Source of the DNA: Arthrobacter sp. B3I4 | GTDB taxonomy: Bacteria > Actinomycetota > Actinomycetes > Actinomycetales > Micrococcaceae | DNA length: 64,000 nt | Direction of reading: 5' to 3' | Assembly (NCBI RefSeq): GCF_030816855.1 | Contig: NZ_JAUSYK010000001.1 | Coordinates: forward strand, 1,302,001-1,366,000 | In this document: one piece after another, positions 52,756 to 61,400 of the stretch | How positions within the stretch are numbered: position 1 is the stretch's first letter | Layout of the letters: each line of letters starts with the position of its first letter | Made by a program: the position numbers and the translations under genes | The notes under the pieces: generated by a model | What the model saw: the letters and a program-made list of their open reading frames with translations, nothing else | The model's database searches: none | What the model was told of the DNA's origin: nothing

Positions 52756-53172
52756 TTACTTGACCTCGTCCGTGCCCTGCGCCGAGTCGCCGCTGTCATG
52801 CGTTTCACCGGATCCCGGACGGGATTCGCCGTTGCCGAGCCCGCGTTCCTTGGCGTCCAACTCGGCCTTGAGCTTCTTGAGCCGGTCGGCCTCCGCCTGG
52901 TTGCGCCGGCGCTGCTCCAGGTTGCGAAGGAAGTCAGGGTCGTCATCCGGGGCGGTGGGGTGGCGGTACGTGGAAGGGGCCGGAGCGGAACCAGTGCGCG
53001 GCCGGCCAATCAGAAACCACAGCACTGCGCCGATCACGGGGAGAACGATTTGCACCACGATCCAGGCCGGCTTGGAAATGCCCTTGGTCTCGCGGGCGTC
53101 AGTGCGGATCAGGTCAATCAGTCCGTAGACAAAGACGACCAGTACAACGATTGGTACCACAACGCGGAGCAT
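52756..53172 (-). CDS. PLD nuclease N-terminal (PLDc_N) domain membrane protein
   Basis: A 138-residue protein with two membrane helices (VVVPIVVLVVFVYGLIDLI; AWIVVQIVLPVIGAVLWFLIGRP). They form the PLDc_N domain seen at the N-terminus of cardiolipin synthases but here without the catalytic HKD part. A charged coiled-coil-like tail follows (FLRNLEQRRRNQAEADRLKK). Such short proteins are commonly encoded between cytochrome c maturation and men genes in actinobacteria. It is divergent from the DUF4229 gene. Confidence 0.87.
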   Translation of the reverse strand: MLRVVVPIVVLVVFVYGLIDLIRTDARETKGISKPAWIVVQIVLPVIGAVLWFLIGRPRTGSAPAPSTYRHPTAPDDDPDFLRNLEQRRRNQAEADRLKKLKAELDAKERGLGNGESRPGSGETHDSGDSAQGTDEVK

Positions 53173-53240
53173 AGCTTCAGTTTAGCCTCCGCGTGGACTT
53201 CCTGCCCCGGGCCAATTGCCCGGGCGGCTAAACTGGGAGC

Positions 53241-53558
53241 GTGGCTTTCCTGAAATACTCCCTGATCCGTCTGGCGTTGTTCGCGCCGTTGTTCGCCCTG
53301 TTTGTTTACCTGCAACTCGGCTGGCTGCTGGCTGCGCTCTGCGCGGGCATGATGGCCTTCGCCATCAGCTTCCTGTTCTTCCAGAAGCAGCGCGACGAGG
53401 CCACCGCCTCGCTGCGGAACCGCTTCTCCGGCAAGGCTAAGCCGCTGCGCAGCGCTGGTGAGGTCAACGACGCCGACGCCGAGGACCGTCTCGTCGACGC
53501 CCACCCGGACGTCACCGTGCGCACCGACAGCCGCCGCAAAGACGCAAACGACTCCTAA
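53241..53558 (+). CDS. DUF4229 membrane protein
   Basis: A 105-residue protein with two helices near the N-terminus (LIRLALFAPLFALFVYLQLGWLLAALCAGMMAFAISFLFF) followed by QRDEATASLRNR, typical of DUF4229, and a polar acidic tail. The GTG start follows CTGGGAGC. The function is unknown; its position next to menA is conserved in Micrococcaceae. It converges with menA. Confidence 0.87.
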   Translation: MAFLKYSLIRLALFAPLFALFVYLQLGWLLAALCAGMMAFAISFLFFQKQRDEATASLRNRFSGKAKPLRSAGEVNDADAEDRLVDAHPDVTVRTDSRRKDANDS

Positions 53559-53617
53559 TACCGCTCGGTACCCGGCAGAGGCCCGGGAGCCGGTCGGCAG
53601 CGTGCCCGGAGCGGGCC

Positions 53618-54499
53618 CTAGAACCCGCGGCTCAGCACCAGGCCGAGCGAGAACAGCAGAGCGTAGCCGAGGTTAATCAGCCCCGTCTGCTTCAATACGG
53701 GGATCAGGCTCTTGCGGCGTCGTCCCGCGATCATCAGCCACGACGGCATCAGGCTCGCCGGAATGAGCAGCAGCACGATCAGCATCCACGGCTTGGCCGG
53801 TGCCAGGACGATTACCAGCAGGATCGCCACGGCCAGCATCAGCACGTAGCTTTCCCGGGCGTGCTTGTCGCCAAGCCGTACCGCGAGGGTCTTCTTGCCC
53901 GCCACCCGGTCGGTGGGGATGTCCCGCACATTGTTGGCCATCAGCAGGGCACACGCGATGAGGCCTGTCCCGATGGCCCCGATGACAGCGGCGAGACTGA
54001 GCCGGCCGGCCTGGGTATAGGTGGTGCCCAGCGTCGCCACCAGTCCGAAGAAGACAAACACGAACAGGTCACCCAGGCCCAGATAGCCGTACGGGTTCTT
54101 GCCCCCGGTGTAACCCCACGCCGCGAAGACGCAGCCCAGGCCCACCAAGATCAGCCACCACGCCTGGGTGATGATGACCAGGGCCAAGCCGAACAGCATC
54201 GCCAGTCCGAAGGCGGCGAACGCGGCCCGTTTGACGAGCCCCGGCTCCGCTGCGCCGGAGCCAACCAGCCGGAGCGGGCCGACCCGGTCCTCGTCGGTGC
54301 CGCGGATGCCGTCCGAATAGTCGTTGGCGTAGTTCACGCCGATCTGCAGGAGCAGGGCCACCATGGCAGCCAGCACCGCGTTGACGAGGCGGAACGCACC
54401 CATCTCATAGGCCGCTGCGGACCCGATCAGCACCGGTGCGATGGCGGCCGGCAGGGTGCGCGGACGGGCGCCTTGGATCCATTGTGCGGCTGTGGCCAC
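53618..54499 (-). CDS. menA: 1,4-dihydroxy-2-naphthoate polyprenyltransferase
   Basis: A membrane prenyltransferase that attaches the isoprenoid tail to DHNA in menaquinone synthesis. It has 293 residues with eight or nine helices. The first Asp-rich motif is in NYANDYSDGIRGTDEDR and the second in MANNVRDIPTDRVAGKKTLAVRLG. It starts with GTG. It is the last gene of menB-menE-menA on the minus strand, 59 bases after menE. Confidence 0.95.
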   Translation of the reverse strand: MATAAQWIQGARPRTLPAAIAPVLIGSAAAYEMGAFRLVNAVLAAMVALLLQIGVNYANDYSDGIRGTDEDRVGPLRLVGSGAAEPGLVKRAAFAAFGLAMLFGLALVIITQAWWLILVGLGCVFAAWGYTGGKNPYGYLGLGDLFVFVFFGLVATLGTTYTQAGRLSLAAVIGAIGTGLIACALLMANNVRDIPTDRVAGKKTLAVRLGDKHARESYVLMLAVAILLVIVLAPAKPWMLIVLLLIPASLMPSWLMIAGRRRKSLIPVLKQTGLINLGYALLFSLGLVLSRGF

Positions 54500-54558
54500 G
54501 TTCAGTACCTCGTTGGTTTGGTGTGTAGAGCTGTTGGACAGACTTGTTTGGAACTTCT

Positions 54559-55737
54559 CTATTTTCCCTGATGCCGCGCGTCGAGCCGAACCGTCATGGC
54601 CAGCCGGTCCGGTTTACCGTTGGGGAGCATCAACAACTCCGCTGCGGTCAGCACGGTCTTGGGAGCCAGCGCACCGGTCAACGCTCCGGCGCCGCCCGCG
54701 GCGAAGCGCATCGTGAATGCCTCAGCCGCTTCCGCTGACTGGTCGGCCAGCACGACGTACGCCGCCAGCGCTTGGCCCCATTGGGCTGACGGAACACCGG
54801 CCACGAATGCCGCGCGCACGCCGTCGAGCCGCTCCAGCTCGGCCTGCACGTGCGCGGCGGAGACCTTGACCCCGCCGGTGATCACGACGTCGTCGGCCCG
54901 TCCCAGCACCGTGAGCGCACCGTCCGTCGAAAGGCTGCCAAGGTCGCTCGTGCGGTACCAGCGGATGCCGTCCTCCTCGACGAACGACGACGCCGTCAGC
55001 TCCGGCTCGTCGAGGTAGCCGGCGGCGACGGTGGCGCCGCCGAGCAGGATCCGGCCGTCGGAATCGAGCTTGACCTCCGCGCCGTCCAGCGGCACGCCGT
55101 CGTACACGCAGCCGCCGCAAGTTTCGGCCGAGCCGTAGGTGGTTACGGCCTTGATGCCGGCGTCCCGGGCCGCTGTCAGCAGCTCCCCCGACGCCGGACC
55201 GCCGCCAAGCAGGACTGCGTTAAAGCGCCGCAGCACGGCCAGCGTATCGGCCGACGGCTCCGCCAGCAGCCGCTGCAGCTGCGTTGGCACCAGCGAGGTG
55301 AAGCGGACCGGGTCGGTCAGCTCCAGCGCGGCGGCGGTGAAGGCCTCCGGCGTGAAGCCGGCGGACAGGTCCATGGCCCAGGGCCGGGTGCCGGCGAAGA
55401 GCGAACGGACCAGCACCTGCACCCCGGCGACATATTGCACCGGCAGCGCCAGCAGCCACTGGCCTTCGCCCTTGAGTGCCATCGCCGTTGCCATTGAGGA
55501 GGCGGCCAGGGCGTCCACCGTGAGGACGGTGGCTTTGGGTGTCCCGGTGGAGCCGGACGTGCGGACCACGACGGCGGCGTCCTCGAACCCGGGCGTTTCC
55601 ACGAGCCGGACGGCGGGGGAGCCGTCCGCACCGGCGGACAGTTCGACGGCGGGGCCCTCACCGCGAAGGGCAGCCGCGAGGGCCGCGAGGGCGGGTTCGA
55701 TGTTCGGGGGTTGGGGAGTGTCAGCTCCGGAAGTCAT
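54559..55737 (-). CDS. menE: o-succinylbenzoate-CoA ligase
   Basis: An adenylate-forming enzyme of 392 residues, the compact actinobacterial MenE. It activates o-succinylbenzoate to its CoA thioester. The ATP-binding motif is VVRTSGSTGTPKATVLT, with later motifs AVTTYGSAETCGGCVYDG and YRTSDLGSL. The C-terminal lysine region is near PNGKPDRLAM. It starts nine bases after the menB stop, so the two are an operon. Confidence 0.94.
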   Translation of the reverse strand: MTSGADTPQPPNIEPALAALAAALRGEGPAVELSAGADGSPAVRLVETPGFEDAAVVVRTSGSTGTPKATVLTVDALAASSMATAMALKGEGQWLLALPVQYVAGVQVLVRSLFAGTRPWAMDLSAGFTPEAFTAAALELTDPVRFTSLVPTQLQRLLAEPSADTLAVLRRFNAVLLGGGPASGELLTAARDAGIKAVTTYGSAETCGGCVYDGVPLDGAEVKLDSDGRILLGGATVAAGYLDEPELTASSFVEEDGIRWYRTSDLGSLSTDGALTVLGRADDVVITGGVKVSAAHVQAELERLDGVRAAFVAGVPSAQWGQALAAYVVLADQSAEAAEAFTMRFAAGGAGALTGALAPKTVLTAAELLMLPNGKPDRLAMTVRLDARHQGK

Positions 55738-55746
55738 GGCTGCTCC

Positions 55747-56697
55747 CTAGAAGTAGTAGGGGAACTTGGACCAGTCCGGATCGCGCTTCTCGAGGAAGGC
55801 CTCCTTGCCCTCCACCGCCTCGTCCGTCATGTAGGCCAGCCGCGTCGCCTCACCGGCGAAGACCTGCTGGCCGGCCAGGCCGTCGTCGGCGAGATTGAAG
55901 GCGAACTTCAGCATCCGGATGGCCTGCGGGGACTGCCGGGCGATGTCCGCAGCGTACTCCAAGGCCACTTCCTCAAGCCGCTCGTGGTCCACGGCCTCGT
56001 TGACCGCCCCCATCCGGACCATGTCCTCGGCGGAATATTCACGGGCGAGGAAGAAGATCTCGCGGGCTGCCTTCTGGCCGATCTGGCGGGCCAGCAGCGC
56101 CGAGCCGTAGCCGGCGTCGAAGCTGCCCACCGTCGCGTCGGTCTGCTTGAACTTGCCGTGCTGCCGGGAGGCGATGGTGAGGTCGGAGACGACGTGCAGC
56201 GAGTGCCCGCCGCCGGCGGCCCAGCCGTTCACGACGGCGATGACCACCTTGGGCATGGTCCGCGTCAGCCGCTGGACCTCGAGGATGTGCAGCCGGCCGG
56301 CGCGGGCCGGGTCGATGGTTTCCGGGGTTTCCCCTTCCGCATAGCGGTACCCGTCCCGGCCCCGGATCCGCTGGTCGCCGCCGGAGCAGAAAGAGTGGCC
56401 CCCGTCCTTGGCGGACGGCCCGTTGCCGGTGAGCAGGACGGTGGCAACATCCGGGGTCATCCGGGCGTGATCCATGGCCCGGTAGAGCTCGTCCACGGTG
56501 CCTGGCCGGAAGGCATTGCGCACCTCGGGCCGGTTGAACGCGATGCGCACGGTCGGCAGGTCCTTGACCACGGTGCCGTCGGCGGAGCGCTCCACCTGCC
56601 GGTGGTAGGTCAGGTCCTGGAAGTCGAAGCCGGACACGGTGCGCCAGCGGGTGGGGTCAAAGACGTCGGATACCTTGGCGGGGATTTCGTTGCTCAC
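55747..56697 (-). CDS. menB: 1,4-dihydroxy-2-naphthoyl-CoA synthase
   Basis: A crotonase-fold enzyme that closes the second ring in menaquinone synthesis; 316 residues, the long actinobacterial form. Motifs are FCSGGDQRIRGRDGYRY, NGWAAGGGHSLHVVSDLTIAS and GSFDAGYGSALLARQIG, with the active-site residues of MenB. menD, menC and menF are not in the window. Confidence 0.95.
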   Translation of the reverse strand: MSNEIPAKVSDVFDPTRWRTVSGFDFQDLTYHRQVERSADGTVVKDLPTVRIAFNRPEVRNAFRPGTVDELYRAMDHARMTPDVATVLLTGNGPSAKDGGHSFCSGGDQRIRGRDGYRYAEGETPETIDPARAGRLHILEVQRLTRTMPKVVIAVVNGWAAGGGHSLHVVSDLTIASRQHGKFKQTDATVGSFDAGYGSALLARQIGQKAAREIFFLAREYSAEDMVRMGAVNEAVDHERLEEVALEYAADIARQSPQAIRMLKFAFNLADDGLAGQQVFAGEATRLAYMTDEAVEGKEAFLEKRDPDWSKFPYYF

Positions 56698-56718
56698 AGA
56701 CCGAGTCTAGTAATCGGC

Positions 56719-57159
56719 TCAGCTGATGCAGAACTCGTTGCCCTCCGGGTCCGCCATGGTGTACCAGGAGTGCGGGCCCTCATTGGCGGTCCACAAGTAC
56801 GTCGCGCCGCGTGCCTCGAGCGCGGCGCGGACCTCGTCCTTGTCCGCCCCGGCGAGGTTCACGTCCCAGTGCACCCGGTTCTTCACGGTCTTCGCTTCCG
56901 GAGCGGTCTGGAACAGGATCCGCGGGGTGGCCGGTTTGGCATCGAGGTCCCCCGGCGGGCGGATCGCGGCTCCGGTCCGCCAGACCAGCTTGCCGCGGTG
57001 CCGCGTTGTCTCGGCGTCGGTCGCGAAGCCCTGCTCGATCATGGAGCGGATGAAATCCTCGTCCTGCGGCTCCACCGCCCACTCAAGGGTTTCCGCCCAC
57101 CAGTCGGCCAGGTTGTGCGGGTCGGAGCAGTCAACAGCGATCTGGATGTTCAATGCCAT
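56719..57159 (-). CDS. VOC superfamily (glyoxalase-like) protein
   Basis: A 146-residue VOC-fold protein of the glyoxalase-like type: IQIAVDCSDPHNLADWWAETL at the start, RVHWDVNLAGADKDEVRAAL in the middle and WYTMADPEGNEFCIS at the end. The last motif places the usual metal-ligand Glu. The substrate is unknown. It lies 21 bases upstream of menB and may be co-transcribed with it. Confidence 0.9.
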   Translation of the reverse strand: MALNIQIAVDCSDPHNLADWWAETLEWAVEPQDEDFIRSMIEQGFATDAETTRHRGKLVWRTGAAIRPPGDLDAKPATPRILFQTAPEAKTVKNRVHWDVNLAGADKDEVRAALEARGATYLWTANEGPHSWYTMADPEGNEFCIS

Positions 57160-57205
57160 GGGAGAAACCTACGACGGCGGGGCCCGCGGCGCCAGAGGCC
57201 GGGTG

Positions 57206-57955
57206 CTACTGCACCTGTTCGAGGAGTTCCGGCGGAATGGCGTAAATGAAGATCACGGCCAGCAGATTTTTCGCAGCATGGACGAAGTAGGAGAACATCA
57301 CGTTCTTGCCCGTCCACACATAGACGAAGACCAGGGTCGCACCCATGGCGAGGTACGGCATGAGCACGGGTAAAGTCAGCGCCTCCTGGCCCACAATATG
57401 CAGGGCCGCGAACAGCGCCACCGAGAGGGCGCAGCAGAACCAGACGTTGATCTTCCGGCCCAATTTGCCGATCAGCAGGTGCCGGAAGATGTACTCCTCC
57501 ACGAACGGGCCGACGATCACCAGCAGCGGCACCATCAGCCAGGCCGGGATCTGCTGCATGAGGGCCTGCAGGCCGGCCTGGTTGGCGGACGTCTGCGGCG
57601 GCCCGGTCAGGGCCACCAGGACGGCGGTGAGGATCATCATGGCCACCACCGCCAGCGGCACCATGAGCAGCGTGAACCAGGGCCGCGTTGCCAGGACGCG
57701 AAGATCCCGAAGCGCGACGCGGCGCACTGCTGCCAGGGCGAGCAGGCCAATGACTGCGTAGAAGGCCAGGTTCGCGGCGTAGGAGGCCACCGCGGGGTTG
57801 GGTGAGAGCTGCAGCAGCAGGGGGACCAACAGCGCGGACGCGGTGGCGAACAACGCGGTGACCGCCACATAGATCCCTGCCGTGGCGTAGTCCAGCCGGG
57901 AAAAAACGTAGAGTTCCGGACGCGGCGCCGGTAGTTGACGAGGAACGGTGGCCAT
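57206..57955 (-). CDS. CPBP-family intramembrane metalloprotease
   Basis: A 249-residue, eight-helix membrane protein of the CPBP/Abi (CaaX-like) family. The catalytic motif is PFVEEYIFRHLLIG (Glu153, Glu154, Arg158), with the second-motif histidine at about residue 186 (FAALHIVGQ) and a third in YFVHAAKNLLA. It probably cleaves membrane peptides; the substrate is unknown. It is first in a possible operon with the VOC and men genes, and divergent from the permease gene. Confidence 0.9.
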   Translation of the reverse strand: MATVPRQLPAPRPELYVFSRLDYATAGIYVAVTALFATASALLVPLLLQLSPNPAVASYAANLAFYAVIGLLALAAVRRVALRDLRVLATRPWFTLLMVPLAVVAMMILTAVLVALTGPPQTSANQAGLQALMQQIPAWLMVPLLVIVGPFVEEYIFRHLLIGKLGRKINVWFCCALSVALFAALHIVGQEALTLPVLMPYLAMGATLVFVYVWTGKNVMFSYFVHAAKNLLAVIFIYAIPPELLEQVQ

Positions 57956-58159
57956 GGAAACAGCCTAGCGGCGGCCGGGCGCCGGTGTTGCCCGGGTCAC
58001 GACTGGACCGCCAAAGCTAGTACTATGGATGAGCCGCGCGACGCTGCGAGCCATGCGGGCTCCGGCACTTCCGTTGACCCCAAATCACGGACCGACCCCG
58101 CTTTTGCTGCCCTGACTCGCCTGCCCGTCCCGGCAACACCCCGACCACAAGGAACAGTT

Positions 58160-59620
58160 GTGCCACAAAGTACTTCCACTGCACCCCAGAGCGCGCCGGC
58201 GCAACCCGCCGTCGTCGACTCGACCCTCAGCGCCGAGGGCTACAAGAAAACCCTGAACGGCCGCCAGGTCACCATGATCGCGATGGGCGGCGCCATCGGC
58301 GTCGGCCTCTTCATGGGAGCCGGCGGGCGCCTTGCCTCGACCGGCCCGGCACTGATCTTCTCCTACGCCGTCGCCGGCGTCATCGCCTATCTGCTGATGC
58401 GGGCCCTGGGCGAACTGATCATGTACCGCCAGACCTCCGGTTCGTTCGTCAGCTACGCCGGCGAGATGTTCGGCAAGAAGGGCGCTTACCTGTCCGGCTG
58501 GATGTACTTCATCAACTGGGCCATGACCGGCATCGCCGAACTGATCGCGATCGGGCTCTACTTCCAGTTCTTTTTCCCCAACGTGCCGGTGGAGCTCACC
58601 GCCATCGCGGCGCTGCTGCTGCTCGTCGGCGTGAACCTGATGAGCGTCAAGGCGTTCGGTGAGTTCGAGTTCTGGGCTTCGGTCCTCAAGGTCGCGGCCA
58701 TCCTGATCTTCCTGGCCGTGGGCACCTTCATGGTGGTCACCAACGCCAAGGTGGGGGCGGGCCACGCCTCCGTGAACAACCTCTTCGCGGCCGACGGCGG
58801 CATGTTCCCCAAGGGTGCCCTGGTGATGATCCTGGTGCTCAATGCGGTGATCTTCGCGTACAACGCCATCGAGCTCGTCGGCATCACCGCCGGCGAGATG
58901 GAGGACCCGGCCAAGGAGGTCCCGAAGGCGATCCGCGCCGTCGTGATCCGCATTGTTGTCTTCTACGTCGGTTCCGTGACCCTGCTGGCGATGCTGCTGC
59001 CCTCGGACCAGTACAAGGCCGGCACCTCACCGTTCGTAACCGTCTTCGGTCAGATGGGGCTGCCGTGGATGGGTGACGTGATGAACATGATCGTCATCAC
59101 CGCCGCGCTGTCGTCCTGCAACTCGGGCCTGTACTCGATCGGCCGGATCTTCCGCACCATGGCCAACAACGGGCATGCCCCGCAGTGGCTCACCCGGATG
59201 TCCAAGAGCCACGTGCCGTACGCCGCCATCCTGGCCATCGGCGCCGTCTACCTCGTGGGCATCCTGCTGAACATCTGGCTGGGCGGCTCGCACGCCTTCG
59301 ACCTGGCGCTGAACACCGCCTCGATCGGCGTCATCTTCACCTGGGCGTCCATCTTCGCCAGCCAGATTGCGCTGCGCAAGACCAAGGGCAACGCCTCCTC
59401 CCTGCCGATGCCGGGCTCGCCGTGGACCAGCTGGGCCGGCCTCGTGGCGCTGCTCGCGATCACCATCCTGATCGGCTTTGACACCATGACCAGCAAGACC
59501 GGCGAGGTCTTCCACCTGGGCCTCTGGACCCTGGCGACCATTCCGTTCTTCGCGGTGGTGCTGTGGCTGGGCTGGCAGAAGGTTAAGAACAACGAGCCCA
59601 AGAGCGAGCTGTTCAGCTAA
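58160..59620 (+). CDS. APC-superfamily amino acid permease
   Basis: A 12-helix amino acid:proton symporter of the AAT family (AnsP/GabP-like), 486 residues. Signatures are KKTLNGRQVTMIAMGGAIGVGLFMGAG (helix 1 substrate loop), AYNAIELVGITAGEMEDPAKEVPKAI and SSCNSGLYSIGRIFRTMANNGHAP. GTG 58160 is preferred because AAGGA lies six bases upstream; an ATG at 58025 is in frame but has no ribosome binding site. The substrate is uncertain; asparagine-type permeases are the closest match by motif. Confidence 0.9.
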   Translation: MPQSTSTAPQSAPAQPAVVDSTLSAEGYKKTLNGRQVTMIAMGGAIGVGLFMGAGGRLASTGPALIFSYAVAGVIAYLLMRALGELIMYRQTSGSFVSYAGEMFGKKGAYLSGWMYFINWAMTGIAELIAIGLYFQFFFPNVPVELTAIAALLLLVGVNLMSVKAFGEFEFWASVLKVAAILIFLAVGTFMVVTNAKVGAGHASVNNLFAADGGMFPKGALVMILVLNAVIFAYNAIELVGITAGEMEDPAKEVPKAIRAVVIRIVVFYVGSVTLLAMLLPSDQYKAGTSPFVTVFGQMGLPWMGDVMNMIVITAALSSCNSGLYSIGRIFRTMANNGHAPQWLTRMSKSHVPYAAILAIGAVYLVGILLNIWLGGSHAFDLALNTASIGVIFTWASIFASQIALRKTKGNASSLPMPGSPWTSWAGLVALLAITILIGFDTMTSKTGEVFHLGLWTLATIPFFAVVLWLGWQKVKNNEPKSELFS

Positions 59621-59636
59621 CACTCCCGGACCAGAC

Positions 59637-59673
59637 ACGACGGCGGCGGCTACCCTCGGGTGGCCGCCGTCGT
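59637..59673 (+). terminator. Terminator hairpin after the permease gene
   Basis: ACGACGGCGGC (59637-59647) pairs with GCCGCCGTCGT (59663-59673); the inner bases CTACCC/GGGTG extend the stem. No T tract. Confidence 0.65.
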
Positions 59674-59769
59674 AGTGCTTTACCCATCGACTGCTCCGAC
59701 GATGCCGTTATGAGCGGTCCAAAGGGCCACCCCGGAGCGGCCGATGCACCCAGCTGGAGCCACATCAAC

Positions 59770-59860
59770 GACGCGCCCATTTGACGGAAGTGGCCGCTAT
59801 GCAAGACGGTTTTGTGGCCATCTGTGGCGAATGGCTGCGCGGGGGCGTGACGGCGGCGCG
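59770..59860. repeat. Direct repeat R1 of the GGCCGCTATG family
   Basis: It starts GACGCGCCCATTTGAC and contains GTGGCCGCTATGCAAG and TTTTGTGGCCATCTGTGGCG. R2 (59946-60037) repeats the same order of blocks 176 bases downstream. The stretch 59621-60234 has no supported gene and holds these repeats and the terminator. Confidence 0.75.
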
Positions 59861-59945
59861 TTTAGCGGCCGTTCCTGGCAAATGAGTGACCTAAGCGCGG
59901 CCATGGTGCGGGAAACCGGCCGGGGCAGGGTCCGCATTGACAGGC

Positions 59946-60037
59946 GACGCGCCCTTTTGACACCAGCGGCCGCTATGCGAAGTGGTTTTGCGGCCACTAG
60001 TGGCGAACGGCTGTTCCCGAGTGGGTCAGACAGCGCG
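59946..60037. repeat. Direct repeat R2 of the GGCCGCTATG family
   Basis: Starts GACGCGCCCTTTTGAC, then GCGGCCGCTATGCGAAG and TTTTGCGGCCACTAGTGGCG, ending GACAGCGCG. Roughly three quarters identical to R1. The block GCGGCCACT-GTGGC also appears at 50985-51030. Confidence 0.75.
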
Positions 60038-60234
60038 TAGTAACCGTCGGTGGCCAGCAGGTGGCCTGATGGCGAGCACCAGCCGGGCAACGGAGGCGTG
60101 GGTTTCCGAAACCCGTCGGCTAAGCGGGGTCAGGGCCTAGGACGGGCACAGAGGAAACCGGCACAAAGAAGCGGCGCCGGGCATCCCCCAAAGGAATGTC
60201 CGACGCCGCTGGTCTCTAAGGCTCATGCCGACGA

Positions 60235-60411
60235 CTAGTCGCGCTTGGCTGCGTCCTTGACGTTTTCGCCGACTTTCTTCGCGTCCGCGACGACCTGGTC
60301 CTTCTGACCCTCGGCCTTCAGGCGGTCATTGTCGGTGGCGTTTCCGGTGGCCTCCTTGGCCTTGCCGCCGAGGTGCTCTGCCGTGTTTTGAATCTTGTCT
60401 CCGATACCCAT
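60235..60411 (-). CDS. CsbD family stress protein
   Basis: A 58-residue, highly polar protein (starts MGIGDKIQNTAEHLGGKAKE, then TGNATDNDRLKAEGQKDQV) with the CsbD repeat pattern. CsbD is a sigma-B general-stress protein in Bacillus; its molecular role is unknown. The ATG at 60411 follows AAAGGTGG. Motif copy f lies 54 bp upstream. Confidence 0.92.
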   Translation of the reverse strand: MGIGDKIQNTAEHLGGKAKEATGNATDNDRLKAEGQKDQVVADAKKVGENVKDAAKRD

Positions 60412-60464
60412 GGCGTGTTCCACCTTTCGTTTCCGGTTGAAATTCAACGCATTTTCACCATAAC

Positions 60465-60480
60465 ACAAAGCATGCTTACT
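60465..60480 (-). promoter_or_regulatory. AGTAAGC-type motif, copy f
   Basis: On the minus strand this reads AGTAAGCATGCTTTGT, with the near-palindromic core AAGC-AT-GCTT. It is placed 54 bp upstream of the CsbD start, like copy a relative to its gene. Confidence 0.5.
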
Positions 60481-60601
60481 ACTTCAAGCCGGGTGGCGGG
60501 TAGCGGGTAGCCGTCAACGTGGCCGTTCCTGGCCAGGTCTTCCGCCCCCGACCCCCGGCCCCCGGCGCCTGACGGCCGCGGACCGGGCTAGGCTCGGTTG
60601 C

Positions 60602-61264
60602 ATGGCTTCCGGCAAACCTAAATTCGCGGCCCCGCGACTCGCTCCCGTCCGACTGGCTGACCTCCGCCAGGACCCCGCTCCCGCCTTCCGACGGGGTGAG
60701 CGCTATGACGGCGTCGCCTATGACCGCGTGGCCGCCGATGGCCTGGAACTCAGCGGCGTCGAGTTCGTCGAATGCGGGTTCGCCGGTGTGTCCTTTAACG
60801 AAACCCAACTGCGCGGGGCGACCTTCCGGGACTGCGTGCTGGCGGAGGTTTACGCGCCGGTCTTCACGGCCGCCCGGTCCGGCCTGCGGGACGTGGAAAT
60901 CCACAATCCCCGCTGGGGCTCTGCCGAGCTGTATGAAAGCAGCTGGCAGTCGGTGCGGATTGACGGCGGCAAGCTCGACTACGTGAACCTCCGCGGCTCC
61001 AAGCTGGTGGACGTGCAGATCAGCGACTGCATCATCAATGAACTCGATCTTGGCTCCTGTACGGCGACCCGGGTGGCACTCAAGAACTGCACAGTCGGCA
61101 GTCTGGACTTCACCGGCGCCCGGCTCAAGGATTTCGACCTGCGCGGCACGGACTTCCGCTCCCTCAGCGGCCTCGGCAGCCTTTCCGGTGTTGTCGTCGA
61201 TGATTACCAGCTGACCTTGTTGGCGCCGCTACTGGCCGGTCATCTCGGCATCACCGTCGCCTGA
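60602..61264 (+). CDS. Pentapeptide-repeat protein
   Basis: A 220-residue protein with pentapeptide (A/S-N/D-L/F-x-x) repeats forming a right-handed beta-helix. Examples are LELSGVEFVECGFAGVSFNETQLRGATFRDC and LDYVNLRGSKLVDVQISDC, then LDFTGARLKDFDLRGTDFRSL. It ends in a short helical cap (YQLTLLAPLLAGHLG). Some members mimic DNA and protect gyrase; there is no evidence for that here. It stands alone. Confidence 0.88.
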   Translation: MASGKPKFAAPRLAPVRLADLRQDPAPAFRRGERYDGVAYDRVAADGLELSGVEFVECGFAGVSFNETQLRGATFRDCVLAEVYAPVFTAARSGLRDVEIHNPRWGSAELYESSWQSVRIDGGKLDYVNLRGSKLVDVQISDCIINELDLGSCTATRVALKNCTVGSLDFTGARLKDFDLRGTDFRSLSGLGSLSGVVVDDYQLTLLAPLLAGHLGITVA

Positions 61265-61306
61265 CCGGACGGCGCCTCCTTCGGCACGTCATCCTGGGCC
61301 GTCCGG

Positions 61307-61360
61307 TTGACCCGCTCGATCCGCCGTGTAATCTTTATAGAACGAACGGTCGGTAATTTA
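61307..61360 (+). promoter_or_regulatory. Promoter with TetR-like operator before the thiolase operon
   Basis: TTGACC (61307-61312) and TAATCT (61329-61334) are 16 bases apart, a good sigma-70-type promoter. The imperfect palindrome GAACGAACGGTCGGTA (61340-61355) covers the expected start site. Similar ACCGNNCG sites are bound by TetR-family regulators such as PaaR of phenylacetate operons. The regulator gene is not in the window. Confidence 0.5.
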
Positions 61361-61400
61361 TGTTGCTGCCGGCCCTGCTCCCTTGGTGAAGGATGTTCTC

